Assembly (NCBI RefSeq): GCF_900142215.1
Contig: NZ_FRAC01000008.1
Location: forward strand, 169,028 to 233,027
Direction: 5' to 3'
Source: Anaerocolumna jejuensis DSM 15929
GTDB lineage: Bacteria; Bacillota; Clostridia; Lachnospirales; Lachnospiraceae
Length of the DNA stretch: 64,000 bases
Position numbers and translations under genes: made by a program. The number at the start of each line of letters is the position of its first letter. The stretch's first letter is position 1. The notes under the pieces are model-generated. The model ran no database searches. It had not been told where the DNA came from and was given only the letters and a program-made list of their open reading frames with translations. Shown piece after piece: positions 25,780 to 35,110 of this stretch.

Positions 25780-26508
25780 CTAGCTGGAATAATTCTCAAG
25801 AACCGCATACAATTCATCCAGGTCCTTTATCGATATTCCATCCTCTAACCGGAGCCTTTCCTCCAGAGGGATATCTTCAACGGAAACACCGGTGTAGTTA
25901 TAAACGGTTTTCTTATCGCCATAATAAGCTACAATATAGCCGTCCACTGCCTTAAGAAAATATTTATATTCCACGGAATCCGGATTATAGGTTTTACGAA
26001 GCACGATATTATCGGTTGAAAAGGAAACCAGCTCAAAAGCTGTCAGGCCCTTTTCAAATTCATTCAATGACAGGTCCGCTAAGTATCCCTTTAAGTACTC
26101 CATTACTTCTTCCCTGTTAAGTCCGATAAGGTAGCTTGGAGTAGGAAGCTGCTCTTCCTTCATACTTTTGGTTTTCATATCATAGGTCTGAAGAGTATAC
26201 TGGGTCGTTGGAAGCACGGCATTTGCCGAAGCATTTACCGCTGCCGCACCGTCGTCCCCTGAAGCATCTTTCTGGCTGCTGTTTTCACTTCCATTTGGGG
26301 TATTTTTATTTGCTGCATCTGCAGTATTATTCAAATATCCCTGTTTTTGAAGTTCTTTGATAAGATCATTATTTCTTTCTATTGCATTTTCATTAAAATC
26401 CTTTAATGCCTGCTTATAGCTGAAGTAGTAGCAGGCAGTGAAAATACATGCTATGGCTGAAAAAGCCAGGAAATAGTTTACGGCTTTTTTATATCTCACT
26501 GATATCAC
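25780..26508 (-). CDS. Membrane-anchored protein with BofC-like C-terminal domain
   Basis: A 242-aa protein with one N-terminal membrane segment (about residues 10-28, YFLAFSAIACIFTACYYFSY). A low-complexity Asn/Ser/Ala linker (about 55-95) leads to an extracytoplasmic C-terminal domain: LIGLNREEVMEYLKGYLADL, a beta-rich middle VLRKTYNPDSVEYKYFLKAV, and LPLEERLRLEDGI near the end. The pattern resembles the C-terminal domain of BofC, a forespore protein controlling SpoIVB in Bacillus, but I recognise it only at motif level. It lies just downstream of a SpoVB/MurJ-type flippase gene in the same direction. Confidence 0.55.
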   Translation of the reverse strand: MISVRYKKAVNYFLAFSAIACIFTACYYFSYKQALKDFNENAIERNNDLIKELQKQGYLNNTADAANKNTPNGSENSSQKDASGDDGAAAVNASANAVLPTTQYTLQTYDMKTKSMKEEQLPTPSYLIGLNREEVMEYLKGYLADLSLNEFEKGLTAFELVSFSTDNIVLRKTYNPDSVEYKYFLKAVDGYIVAYYGDKKTVYNYTGVSVEDIPLEERLRLEDGISIKDLDELYAVLENYSS

Positions 26509-26567
26509 TCCTTTGCATTAAGTATTTACCTAAAAACCAGGTTTATACATACTGCAAAGGGATTGAA

Positions 26568-28232
26568 CTATAAAAGATGGAACTTGACCGCAATACGGGC
26601 CAGGGTCCGTCCCATGGGCATCTTAATTAATTCTGTTTCCGAAACATCTTTGAAAAGCAGGAGCAATACGGCATAAACTATCATTGCTACTATAATTGCT
26701 AACAGGGTACTTATGGCATTACTATGTATCGCATTATACACCAGCCAGTAAACAAGATAAGCAACCCCTGCCATAAAGACCGAGCAGCCTGCAGGTATTA
26801 AAAAGGTCTTCTTGATTTCCTGCTTATAATTTAAGAGCCGTGCCACAGATATCCAATTCAGAATACTTACAATAAGGGCAAAGACAACATTGCTGACTAC
26901 AAGGGCATAGGCACCCATATTAAACACCTCCAGCAGGACATACAGCACGATAATATGTACTCCCAGGGCTATTACAGAATGTATTACCGGCAGATGCATC
27001 TTATTGATCCCCTGTAATACCGCATTGGTCAGGGTAGATAAAGCATAGAATACAATTGCAATAGAGCCCAGTGTCAGCATTCTGGCCGGCAGTTCACTGC
27101 CATCCCCAAAAATCAGCTTTAATATGGGTGAAGCCAGTGCTCCTATGCCAAAGGCACTGGGAATGGCTATCAGCATATTAAATTTAATCGAATCATTTAT
27201 CTTTTCCTTTACAAGGTGATGGGAGCCCTCTTCTCTGGAAGCTACAATGCTTGGTACAATAGCCACTGCCATGGCAGATGCAATGGAAATCGGTACATTT
27301 ACCAGGATGTTATATTTATTCGAATAAATTCCCCAAAGGGCCGAGCGCTGTGTATCCGCAAGGCCCTTTCCGGCCAGTACATAAGAAAAAACAGAACCGT
27401 CAATCAGGGAACTGATGTTGTAAACTGTCTGGCTTAAAATTACCGGCAGGACTGTAAAGCCGAATACCTTGAGTATATCCGGTATGGTCTCCTGCAAGGC
27501 ACCTTTATCCTTCCGCAGCTGCTTATCGACTATGGGCTTATAAAGTGAAAAAATAAAGGCTAGAAATATAAGGGATGCAATAGCTCCTATCAGGGTACCA
27601 AGAGTCCCCCCTGCCGCACCGTAAGCCGCCATTTTATCCGAGACACTGTGATTCTTCACCAGAAAATAAGCGGCAACAATACTTACAACAGCATTTACGA
27701 TCTGCTCTATTACCTGTGAAATAGAGGTTGGCAGCATGGTTTTCTTGCCCTGAAAGAACCCTCTTAAAACTCCCATTATGGCAAATACCAGAATGGTCGG
27801 AGCAAGAACTCTTAAAGGGATGGCAACTGCCGGCTGCTTCGAAATAATTACAGCAAAGAAATCGGCCCCAAAGTACAGCAATAAGGAAAAAGCCGTTCCG
27901 GTAGCAATTGCAAACCCAAGGGCGCAAAGGAACACCAGATAGGAATTCTTATACTGCTTTTTGGCATCTCTGGAAGCTACCAGCTTAGATACTGCCAAAG
28001 GAAGGCTGTAGGAAGACAGTATCAGGGCTATGTTATAGATATTAAAAGCATAACCGTAATACCCCATTCCCTCATCACCAATCAGATAGGTCAGCGGTAT
28101 TCTGTAAACTACTCCGATTATTCTGACTAATATGGAGGCGGCAGCCAGTATACTCCCCTGAACTAAAAAGTTACTGCTTTTGTTTTCGACCCTGGGTTTT
28201 GTCCCCTGGTATATCCCATTGTATGATTCCAT
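26568..28232 (-). CDS. SpoVB/MurJ-type polysaccharide (lipid II) flippase
   Basis: A 554-aa multispanning membrane protein of the MOP superfamily with about 14 hydrophobic segments. Visible: the N-terminal GSILAAASILVRIIGVVYRIPLT region, the conserved GEGMGYYGYAFNIYNIALILSSY-type block (here DEGMGYYGYAFNIY), RGFFQGKKTMLPTSISQVIEQ and NAVLQGINKMH. These match the SpoVB-like subgroup that exports peptidoglycan or polysaccharide precursors; SpoVB is needed for spore cortex in Bacillus. Which of MurJ or SpoVB it serves cannot be decided from sequence alone. Confidence 0.88.
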   Translation of the reverse strand: MESYNGIYQGTKPRVENKSSNFLVQGSILAAASILVRIIGVVYRIPLTYLIGDEGMGYYGYAFNIYNIALILSSYSLPLAVSKLVASRDAKKQYKNSYLVFLCALGFAIATGTAFSLLLYFGADFFAVIISKQPAVAIPLRVLAPTILVFAIMGVLRGFFQGKKTMLPTSISQVIEQIVNAVVSIVAAYFLVKNHSVSDKMAAYGAAGGTLGTLIGAIASLIFLAFIFSLYKPIVDKQLRKDKGALQETIPDILKVFGFTVLPVILSQTVYNISSLIDGSVFSYVLAGKGLADTQRSALWGIYSNKYNILVNVPISIASAMAVAIVPSIVASREEGSHHLVKEKINDSIKFNMLIAIPSAFGIGALASPILKLIFGDGSELPARMLTLGSIAIVFYALSTLTNAVLQGINKMHLPVIHSVIALGVHIIVLYVLLEVFNMGAYALVVSNVVFALIVSILNWISVARLLNYKQEIKKTFLIPAGCSVFMAGVAYLVYWLVYNAIHSNAISTLLAIIVAMIVYAVLLLLFKDVSETELIKMPMGRTLARIAVKFHLL

Positions 28233-28247
28233 TTAACTAAAAACCTT

Positions 28248-29333
28248 TCAGTTTATTTCAATATGCTCTTTTCTGTTTACAGGAAATAATGCAATATAAG
28301 TCTTTCCTGGATTTATGGTAAGCTCATCCCCTGAAAGCGCATAATATCTCATCTTCTTTGTATTTTCATTCTTTTTCCAGGTTATCTCGGTCATTTTACC
28401 GTCCGTTATATAATACCCCTTACCTTCGGCATTTTCAATATCCATTGTCTGGTAACCATGATTATCCTTATTCCATTCCTTTACGAGCTGGATAATGATA
28501 TTCTTATATGCTAACTGTTTCCCTGTATTCTTATCAATATGAGCCTTGCCGAACTGGTATCTGAGGTAAGTCTTAGCCTCCTGGTCATAGGTAAAATAAG
28601 GATTGGAAATACTGGAAAAGCTAAGAGCAAGCTTTGTTACTGCCTTATCACTGCTAAGAGGCGTATCCTCTTCCTTGAACTTAAAATGCCCTTCATAATC
28701 CTTTGGATATTCCGTCTCATATTTCTTTATTTTCATTCCCTTTTCAATCCCCTCTTTGGAGGTAAAGGCATTATGAGGTGCTTTTATGGTATTGTCCCGG
28801 TAGAATACTGTTTCACCGATGCTGCTCAATCCGCTCAAGGTATCGATTCCCAGCTCTGCTATCTTTTTGGTAGCATAGGTAGTCTGACCATAATGAACAA
28901 AAATGGCATCATATTCATCGGCAACACTTACAAAATAATGTCTTGCACTGCGGGTGGAGCCGATTCTCTTATCATTTAAGGTCTCAAAGATTCCCATTAA
29001 CCGGGTGATGCCGCCTTCTGCCAGAGCCTCATATAAGACAGAGGCCTCCGTTGTACCGCTTTGGGGGGAAGCATATTCAATATTATTTAACATAATAGCA
29101 AAGGGTCTCTTCGTTCCCTCTTCCTTCGGCACCCATAGCCCTGAAAGTAAGCTCTTCATCTGGCCTTCATGATCCTCTGCCGGGTCCTTGGTGGGCTCAG
29201 GGGTCGGGGTACTTTCCGTTGTAGGTTCTGCCGTAGGCGTAACCTCCCCGCTGTCCTTCTTATCTCCTTTGCTGCATCCAATCAATGTAATTGCGGTTAT
29301 TACCGCCAATATTAATACAAGCTTTTTCTTCAT
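28248..29333 (-). CDS. DUF3048 domain lipoprotein (YerB-like)
   Basis: A lipoprotein of 361 aa if started at ATG 29333 (MKKKLVLILAV), or 368 aa from the GTG at 29354. It has a lipobox near LIGCSKGD, and a Thr/Pro/Glu-rich linker follows (TPTAEPTTESTPTPEPTKD). The DUF3048 domain shows PFAIMLNNIEYASPQSGTTEA, LYEALAEGGITRLMGIF, IGSTRSARHYFVSVADEYDA and FVHYGQ. Neither start has a strong ribosome site; AGGAGG lies about 25 nt ahead of the GTG. I favour the ATG because the signal peptide begins there. The molecular function of the family is unknown. It lies between ybeY and the flippase gene. Confidence 0.88.
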   Translation of the reverse strand: MKKKLVLILAVITAITLIGCSKGDKKDSGEVTPTAEPTTESTPTPEPTKDPAEDHEGQMKSLLSGLWVPKEEGTKRPFAIMLNNIEYASPQSGTTEASVLYEALAEGGITRLMGIFETLNDKRIGSTRSARHYFVSVADEYDAIFVHYGQTTYATKKIAELGIDTLSGLSSIGETVFYRDNTIKAPHNAFTSKEGIEKGMKIKKYETEYPKDYEGHFKFKEEDTPLSSDKAVTKLALSFSSISNPYFTYDQEAKTYLRYQFGKAHIDKNTGKQLAYKNIIIQLVKEWNKDNHGYQTMDIENAEGKGYYITDGKMTEITWKKNENTKKMRYYALSGDELTINPGKTYIALFPVNRKEHIEIN

Positions 29334-29410
29334 AGTAATCTTTCTTTTGAACACCCTGTCTCTGCGGGTATTCTGGCCTCCTTTCCTTTTACAAACCCTG
29401 CAGGGTATCT

Positions 29411-29911
29411 TTAATCCCTTGTAATCCCAAGGCTGTCAAGGATAATTTTTTGCTTTTCTTCCATTACAGCTCTTTCATCCTCTTCCATATGGTCATATCC
29501 AAATAAATGAAGCATGCTGTGCGCAACGAGGAAGCCTAATTCCCTTTCCTCTGAATGGCCGTATTCTACTGCTTGTCCCATTACCTTTTCAACGGAAAGG
29601 ATAATATCGCCAAGAAGAAGTTCTCCGGTCTCCGGATTAAAATAATCATCGGCTGCCTCCTCCAGATGGGAAAAATCAGATGGGCTGCTGTAATCAACCA
29701 GGGGGAAGGACAGTACGTCCGTAGGCGCATCCACCTCTCTGTATTCCTTGTTGATTGCCTGTATTTCCTTATTATCGGTTAATATGATATTTAACTCTAT
29801 TTCATAAGGACAGCCCTCCGCATCCAGAGCCTCCTCCACTACTTTCTCAATAAGTGCTTCATAATCCAGGTCTAATTTAATATCTGTTTCATATTCAAAA
29901 TTCAGCGTCAA
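29411..29911 (-). CDS. ybeY: Endoribonuclease YbeY
   Basis: Zinc endoribonuclease for 16S rRNA 3' processing and ribosome quality control. The 166-aa protein carries the family signature H3XH5XGH-type zinc site in VAHSMLHLFGYDHMEEDE, plus the conserved REVDAPTDVLSFPL block. The start is a TTG at 29911 with GGAGG 6 nt upstream. It overlaps the 3' end of the HD membrane-protein gene by 17 nt, so the two genes are coupled, as in the standard phoH-pgpH-ybeY arrangement of Firmicutes. Confidence 0.95.
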   Translation of the reverse strand: MTLNFEYETDIKLDLDYEALIEKVVEEALDAEGCPYEIELNIILTDNKEIQAINKEYREVDAPTDVLSFPLVDYSSPSDFSHLEEAADDYFNPETGELLLGDIILSVEKVMGQAVEYGHSEERELGFLVAHSMLHLFGYDHMEEDERAVMEEKQKIILDSLGITRD

Positions 29912-31022
29912 GATACTCCTCCTTACTAAAATAATCCATAAAAAAGTTTTTTAGCCTTATGTATTGGGCAACGGTCAGATTGGAATCGGCCAGGCTGTCC
30001 TTTTCAAGCCGCATGGCAAAAAGATTATCGGTAAACTTTAACATTAGCTTGGAAATGTCCGGTCCATCCTTGTCTTCTTCCTTCCCGTTCATTAAAAAAT
30101 ATTCCTTAGCCGCCACCAGACTTACCGTGAACATTACAACAGCGCCCTCCGGTGAGGCCGGCTTGTCCGTTTTCAGGTTATGGGATTCAATAATATTTAC
30201 AATGACCTCCGGCAAATGATACTCCCTGGCAAGGGCTGTTCCTTCCGCCACATAATCCTTCCCCTTAAGCCTGCCGATTTCATGATAAAGGCCGCCGGCT
30301 CTAGCTATAGTTCCGCTAAGCCCGGCAGCCACGGCAGCTCTTTCCGATATGGCCGCAATTCTGTCTGCATGAAGATAAAGCTTTTCAGAAGCCTTCAGTA
30401 TCTGATAAAGTTCAAAGTCCTCTCCCAGTATACCTTCTATTGTTACTATTGCAGGGCTGTCTTCCATATCCTCTTTTATATCAGGAGGAACCATCCTCTT
30501 TTGATACAGGTTTCCTGCCATGATGCCCAGCAGAACCGATATCACCACAACCACAGGCATTACTGCCGAAGTGGGTCTCAGGAATTCCTCCATGGAAAAT
30601 CCGTTATTTAATAGCAGTATAATAACATCAGCTGATACTATCATAAGAAAAGAATAGCAAAGCAGCTTTTTATCCTTCTTATTAACCGGCAGCAGACTGA
30701 TTAAAATTCCGGTTATCAGAAAAAATATTCCATCTTTCCCGTCTGTAAGTCCCAGTGAGCTTGCAAAGATATAAAGCAGTAAGGTAAAAAATATACTGTT
30801 TTCTTTGTTTAGAACAATTGCAGCAAAGGTAACTCCCATAAAAACTGCCGGCATAAATTCCGTTCCGGCCCACAGCAGACCGGGAATTGACAATAATACC
30901 ATGGCCAAAATGGCAGGGTAATCCTTTTTCCTTCCGCCCATATATAAAACCAGCAAAAGCAGAAGAAGAATTCCCAGAACCCCCGCCTTTAAAATTTCAA
31001 TAGCGCCTATCATATATTCCAC
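29895..31022 (-). CDS. Short PgpH/YqfF-like membrane protein with degenerate HD domain
   Basis: A 375-aa protein with several membrane segments in the first half (about residues 5-170) and a C-terminal domain resembling the HD domain of PgpH (YqfF), the c-di-AMP phosphodiesterase encoded at this position in Firmicutes. The motif reads AGGLYHEIGRLKGKDY: the metal-binding HD pair is HE, and the later HHGT-type motif is reduced to IESHNLKT. The large extracytoplasmic domain of PgpH is also missing, since PgpH is usually about 700 aa. Known context: yqfC-yqfD-phoH-pgpH-ybeY. Inference: a decayed or repurposed PgpH that may no longer hydrolyse c-di-AMP. Confidence 0.8.
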   Translation of the reverse strand: MEYMIGAIEILKAGVLGILLLLLLVLYMGGRKKDYPAILAMVLLSIPGLLWAGTEFMPAVFMGVTFAAIVLNKENSIFFTLLLYIFASSLGLTDGKDGIFFLITGILISLLPVNKKDKKLLCYSFLMIVSADVIILLLNNGFSMEEFLRPTSAVMPVVVVISVLLGIMAGNLYQKRMVPPDIKEDMEDSPAIVTIEGILGEDFELYQILKASEKLYLHADRIAAISERAAVAAGLSGTIARAGGLYHEIGRLKGKDYVAEGTALAREYHLPEVIVNIIESHNLKTDKPASPEGAVVMFTVSLVAAKEYFLMNGKEEDKDGPDISKLMLKFTDNLFAMRLEKDSLADSNLTVAQYIRLKNFFMDYFSKEEYLDAEF

Positions 31023-31037
31023 CTGTACACTCCAGCC

Positions 31038-32090
31038 TTATCTCTTCCTGCGGTATCCTTTATCGGAGTTTTTTATTGAAATTCCTTTCGGGCCTCTTCT
31101 GGCATATTTTTCCTGCTTTACTTCGGCTTTACTGAGCTTACTCTCATAAGACTCGTAGGCCATAACAATCTTTTGCACCAGAGGGTGCCTTACAACGTCC
31201 TGACCTGTTAAATAAGCAAAACCAATGTCTTCTATCTTACTCAGCACCTTTACGGCAACATCGAGCCCTGACTGGGTTCCTGCGGGCAAATCCTTCTGGG
31301 ACAGGTCACCGGTGATAACTACCTTGGAGCCAAAGCCAATACGAGTCAGGAACATCTTCATCTGGGCAGGTGTTGTATTCTGGGCTTCATCCAGGATAAT
31401 AAACGCATTTTCCAGGGTACGCCCCCTCATATAGGCCAAAGGAGCTACTTCTATCAGCCCTTTTTCCGTATTTTTCAAATACCCTTCCGCTCCCATAATC
31501 TGATAAAGGGCGTCATAAAGGGGCCTGAGGTAGGGGTCTACCTTACTTTGCAGGTCACCGGGCAGAAAGCCCAGCTTCTCTCCGGCTTCTATGGCAGGCC
31601 TTGTAAGAATAATCTTGCCTACGTCATCGTTTTTAAAGGCAGTAACTGCCATTGCCATTGCAAGATAGGTCTTGCCGGTTCCGGCAGGCCCTATTCCAAA
31701 GGTAATCATTTTCTTTCGTATGAAATCCACATAGGACTTTTGCCCCAGTGTCTTAGGTTTTATCGGTTTACCGGATATTGTATGGCATATCAGATCCTGA
31801 TCAATCTCGACAATTGCCGCTTCCTTGTTATCCTGGCTTAAAGACAGGGCATAGCTTACATTCTGCTCCGTTATCACATTTCCGCGCTTCGACAATTCCA
31901 ACAGGTTCATAAAAACACTTTTTGCTTTTACAACATTCTCATTCTCGCCAATCAGCTTTATTTCACCGTCTCTGACAATTATAGTAACGGCAAGGGTTCT
32001 TTCTATTATTTTGACATAGGCATCAAATTGGCCAAATACATTCTTTTCATGCTCCAGAGGCACATCAATTATCGTTTCCATCAGACTCAT
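31038..32090 (-). CDS. PhoH-like ATPase
   Basis: P-loop ATPase of the PhoH family, linked to RNA metabolism. Visible: an N-terminal KH-like region, Walker A FGIGPAGTGKTYLAMAMAV (near residues 130-150), the block RPAIEAGEKLGFLPGDLQ, the Walker B-like NAFIILDEAQNTTPAQMKMFLTR, and SKVVITGDLSQKDLP. ATG 32090 is my best guess for the start: the frame is open to 32123, GGAGG lies about 13 nt before 32090, and a further Met codon sits at 32081. The start overlaps the end of yqfD by roughly 26 nt, which fits the yqfCD-phoH operon. Confidence 0.93.
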   Translation of the reverse strand: MSLMETIIDVPLEHEKNVFGQFDAYVKIIERTLAVTIIVRDGEIKLIGENENVVKAKSVFMNLLELSKRGNVITEQNVSYALSLSQDNKEAAIVEIDQDLICHTISGKPIKPKTLGQKSYVDFIRKKMITFGIGPAGTGKTYLAMAMAVTAFKNDDVGKIILTRPAIEAGEKLGFLPGDLQSKVDPYLRPLYDALYQIMGAEGYLKNTEKGLIEVAPLAYMRGRTLENAFIILDEAQNTTPAQMKMFLTRIGFGSKVVITGDLSQKDLPAGTQSGLDVAVKVLSKIEDIGFAYLTGQDVVRHPLVQKIVMAYESYESKLSKAEVKQEKYARRGPKGISIKNSDKGYRRKR

Positions 32091-33306
32091 CAGTATCAAT
32101 AATCCTCCACTCATTGTCATCAATTGCTTTATAATCTTTCACAGATTCCAATACCACAAGCTTGCCATTTGCTATACAGTTATTTCCCTTTACAGCCACC
32201 GTGACATTATTTTCCAGTATAACTACATCTTTTTCCACCAGCTTCTTAATAAAGCGGTTTAAACGCTTTTCAGCCAGAGCTTTTGCCTCAGCCTCCGAAT
32301 ACTTTTTCTTTTCTTCCTTATATTCCAAATACCGGTTCGTATCCAAAGAGACCGGAAGGTAAAATTCATCATTAAGATGCAAAGTAAATTCATTCCCAAT
32401 TATATCATACTTATCATAAGGAATTCTAGGTCTGTATAAATTTATTTTTTTCAAAAATATGGAAAACAGATAAGATTTTTTTTCATTACCAGTATATACT
32501 TTATCATTATAGTATAGAGAAAATTTATCAGAATAATCATAAAAGGTCTTTCCTGTAATATCTGCATCGGCTATTACCGGTTGTTTTCTGACCAGCAGCT
32601 CATTATCTCCGATGATATCAACAACGCCGGATACCAGGATATCTCCTTTTTTAACCACATCTCCGATACCGACCTTGGGTGTTCCTGTTCTTGTCACAAT
32701 CTTCGTTATAATACAGTCCTTCGAGGCTATAATATGACAGTTGCTGGTCGCTGTTACAGCAGGAGCGGGCATATTGGTCTCTGTTATTTTTACAACCAGT
32801 CTTGTACCTTTTATTTCTGCGGAAACCCAGCCGATATCATTGTAGCTGTGGCGTATCAGGTCTTCTATTTTCTGGCAGTTTATATCCTTTTTCTGAAGTC
32901 CCGGATGGATATCATTATTCCGCAGGAACTTAACCATTGCTTCCTGTGTATAAGTATAGCCTCCTGAAACATTAATATCCCAAATAAACAGAGATAATAT
33001 GTACAAAATAGCCAGAAAAAGCAAAAAACCCAATGCATATCCGCTTCTCTTCCGGTAACGCTGTATCACAAAGGGAAGGCCAAATCTTTTTTTTATGAAG
33101 GGCAGGGTCCCTGTCTTTTTTGCAATAGGCTTTAACTTATAGTAATCCTTTAATTTGATTTGAAATTCATAATCATCGCCGTTTGATTTTAAATCCCACA
33201 AATAAATATAACGATTGCTGCACAAATTGATAAAACGCTCAGTAGATATTCCCTTTAAACGGACCAGGAGATATCCCTGAAACCAGCGAACCAGCTTTAT
33301 AATCAT
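32065..33306 (-). CDS. yqfD: Sporulation protein YqfD
   Basis: A 413-aa membrane protein of the YqfD family, needed for efficient sporulation in Bacillus. Visible: an N-terminal cytoplasmic region starting MIIKLVRWFQGYLLVRLKG, one membrane segment at about 91-110 (YALGFLLFLAILYILSLF), and the FIWDINVSGG-type start of the extracytoplasmic part. The family block GWVSAEIKGTRLVVKITE and a C-terminal charged helix follow. It stands between yqfC and phoH, as in Bacillus and other Clostridia. The stop codon lies inside phoH. Confidence 0.93.
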   Translation of the reverse strand: MIIKLVRWFQGYLLVRLKGISTERFINLCSNRYIYLWDLKSNGDDYEFQIKLKDYYKLKPIAKKTGTLPFIKKRFGLPFVIQRYRKRSGYALGFLLFLAILYILSLFIWDINVSGGYTYTQEAMVKFLRNNDIHPGLQKKDINCQKIEDLIRHSYNDIGWVSAEIKGTRLVVKITETNMPAPAVTATSNCHIIASKDCIITKIVTRTGTPKVGIGDVVKKGDILVSGVVDIIGDNELLVRKQPVIADADITGKTFYDYSDKFSLYYNDKVYTGNEKKSYLFSIFLKKINLYRPRIPYDKYDIIGNEFTLHLNDEFYLPVSLDTNRYLEYKEEKKKYSEAEAKALAEKRLNRFIKKLVEKDVVILENNVTVAVKGNNCIANGKLVVLESVKDYKAIDDNEWRIIDTDESDGNDN

Positions 33307-33343
33307 CTAACACCCTCCGTTTTTGCATCTATCGCAAACATTT

Positions 33344-33721
33344 TTAATCCTTCTGTGTTATATACGTTATGGCAGATACCAGTCCGGTTATACGCATTTC
33401 ATCATTTGTGAAATAGGAAATATTCAAGTGCTTGCCTTCAATCCGTATGGTACCGATTTTGGAAAGCACTTTTATATAAGTATCGTTATATTCTAATATT
33501 CCTTTATAATTCTCAATACATACCTCATTTCTTCCCAGGGCAGTTATAATCGGCGCCCCTACCAGGATATCCGAAGGCAGCTTTAACTGCTCTGATACCG
33601 TTTCCAGGAAGGTCTTTCTGGCTGCTTCTTCTTTCTTTTTATTTTTATTTATATTGCTATACAATTCTTTATTCGAAGTTTGCTTATTTTTTTCATGCAT
33701 GGACTTGAATTTATGCTGCAT
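33344..33721 (-). CDS. yqfC: Sporulation protein YqfC
   Basis: A 125-aa protein of the YqfC family, a partner of YqfD in sporulation. Visible: a basic N-terminus rich in Lys and Asn, the family block LKLPSDILVGAPIITALGRNE (here LPSDILVGAPIITALGRNEV), and VCIENYKGILEYNDTYIKVL. A ribosome site GGAG is about 8 nt before ATG 33721. It is the first gene of the yqfC-yqfD-phoH-HD-ybeY transcript; the bases 33722-33818 before it include no gene. Confidence 0.9.
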   Translation of the reverse strand: MQHKFKSMHEKNKQTSNKELYSNINKNKKKEEAARKTFLETVSEQLKLPSDILVGAPIITALGRNEVCIENYKGILEYNDTYIKVLSKIGTIRIEGKHLNISYFTNDEMRITGLVSAITYITQKD

Positions 33722-33818
33722 CCGAAATACTCCATATTATTCTGGATTATGATAGAATATATGGGTAGACTCCCCCAGTTATGCGTATTATCGGGTCCCT
33801 GAAAGCATTTTATATGGC

Positions 33819-34880
33819 CTACGTATTCTTATAGGAATACCTGGACATACCCCTTTCTTTCCCTTTCTGTACTTCTGTCTTGTTCTCTAGCAGCTCCCAG
33901 TATATGCCCCTTAATGTCTCTCCGACCTTTCCGATGCTTCTTTCGCCTGCCTTTGCATAGCCCTGCTCTGTTAAGCTGGGAGCCTCTCCTTCCAGAATGT
34001 CACGGGCTAATTGCTCAAATTCCTCAAGTTTTCTGCCTTTATAGACCTGCTTCCGGTCTTCCAGCCAGCCTTCGTAAACGGGAATATCACGTATCAAAGC
34101 AGGTATTTTCAGAGCCAGCGCTTCCAGCAGCACAATCCCTTCCGTTTCTTCCTGGGACAGGAATAAAAACAAATCACTGCCGCAGTATGCCTGTCTTAAC
34201 TCCTCACTTGATATGTATCCCGGAAAATGCAGGTTCGGAAGCTTCGTCTCCACCGCTCTTTTTATATTTTCAGGCACAAGCTTCAGATTGGTATCTCCAA
34301 ACCATATAAACTGATATTCGGGAAGCCTTCCTGCCAGTTCCACAAAATCTTCGATGCCCTTCCTTTCAATATAATGGCCTACGGATATAATCACCTTGTC
34401 ATCTGCACCAAAGCAGTATTTTTCCCGAAAGCACTTTCCCGATTCCTTATCACGGTTAAAAAAGTCCAAATCAATCCCATTGGATAAATGCATAATTTCC
34501 TTCTTTATTCCATAGCCCTCCAGCAGCTCTTTCGAATACTCTGTGGGAGTAATTATGACATCCCCCAGGCAATAGCAGAAGCCGATCCATTTTTTGAAGA
34601 AAGGAGCAAAAAAATCGGAGCCCCGAAAGGATTTTTTAAAGTCTTCCATTGTGGAATGGGCATAGTATACCACTTTTTTTCTCATGACCTTTGCCAGAAG
34701 AGCTGTGAATACCGAGTCCGGAAATATCGTATTCACCTGGACAATATCGTAATCAAAGCCAAACTGTTTTGTATGAGCAACCCCTGTATTTTCCAGTGCT
34801 GCCTTCTGATGCTCCCAGGCCTTTCCTATACCGCTCTTGCGTATTAATTTTAACCCGCCTTTATATAACCATATCTTCAT
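33819..34880 (-). CDS. Family 4 glycosyltransferase (GT-B fold)
   Basis: A 353-aa cytosolic or membrane-associated glycosyltransferase. Visible: the N-terminal acceptor domain with VVYYAHSTMEDFKK and DVIITPTEYSKELL, the donor-domain start ISVGHYIERKGIEDFVEL, and the nucleotide-sugar signature SQEETEGIVLLEALALKIPAL with the E-x7-E motif. It resembles the diacylglycerol glucosyltransferase/GT4 group of Firmicutes. The acceptor is not known. It has no close operon partner on either side; the nearby TVP38 gene lies beyond a 230-nt gap (34881-35110) that shows nothing of note. Confidence 0.88.
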   Translation of the reverse strand: MKIWLYKGGLKLIRKSGIGKAWEHQKAALENTGVAHTKQFGFDYDIVQVNTIFPDSVFTALLAKVMRKKVVYYAHSTMEDFKKSFRGSDFFAPFFKKWIGFCYCLGDVIITPTEYSKELLEGYGIKKEIMHLSNGIDLDFFNRDKESGKCFREKYCFGADDKVIISVGHYIERKGIEDFVELAGRLPEYQFIWFGDTNLKLVPENIKRAVETKLPNLHFPGYISSEELRQAYCGSDLFLFLSQEETEGIVLLEALALKIPALIRDIPVYEGWLEDRKQVYKGRKLEEFEQLARDILEGEAPSLTEQGYAKAGERSIGKVGETLRGIYWELLENKTEVQKGKERGMSRYSYKNT

Positions 34881-35110
34881 AATAATAACCTTTGCCTTTC
34901 CGGTGCCTGCAGACCCTGAGCTGCCGGTCCCCTTTTGCTGTACCCTCCGGCATTACCTGGTGTTATGCCCTGTCAGCTTATAAATACTATTTAAAAACCT
35001 TATAAAGGTCCTTTTTCATTCTGTTAAAAATCTGTTTAGCCTTCCGGTTAACATTGCAGTGTAACCGGATTATCCTTCTGCATGGAATACTGCTGATGAA
35101 ATACCGCTGT

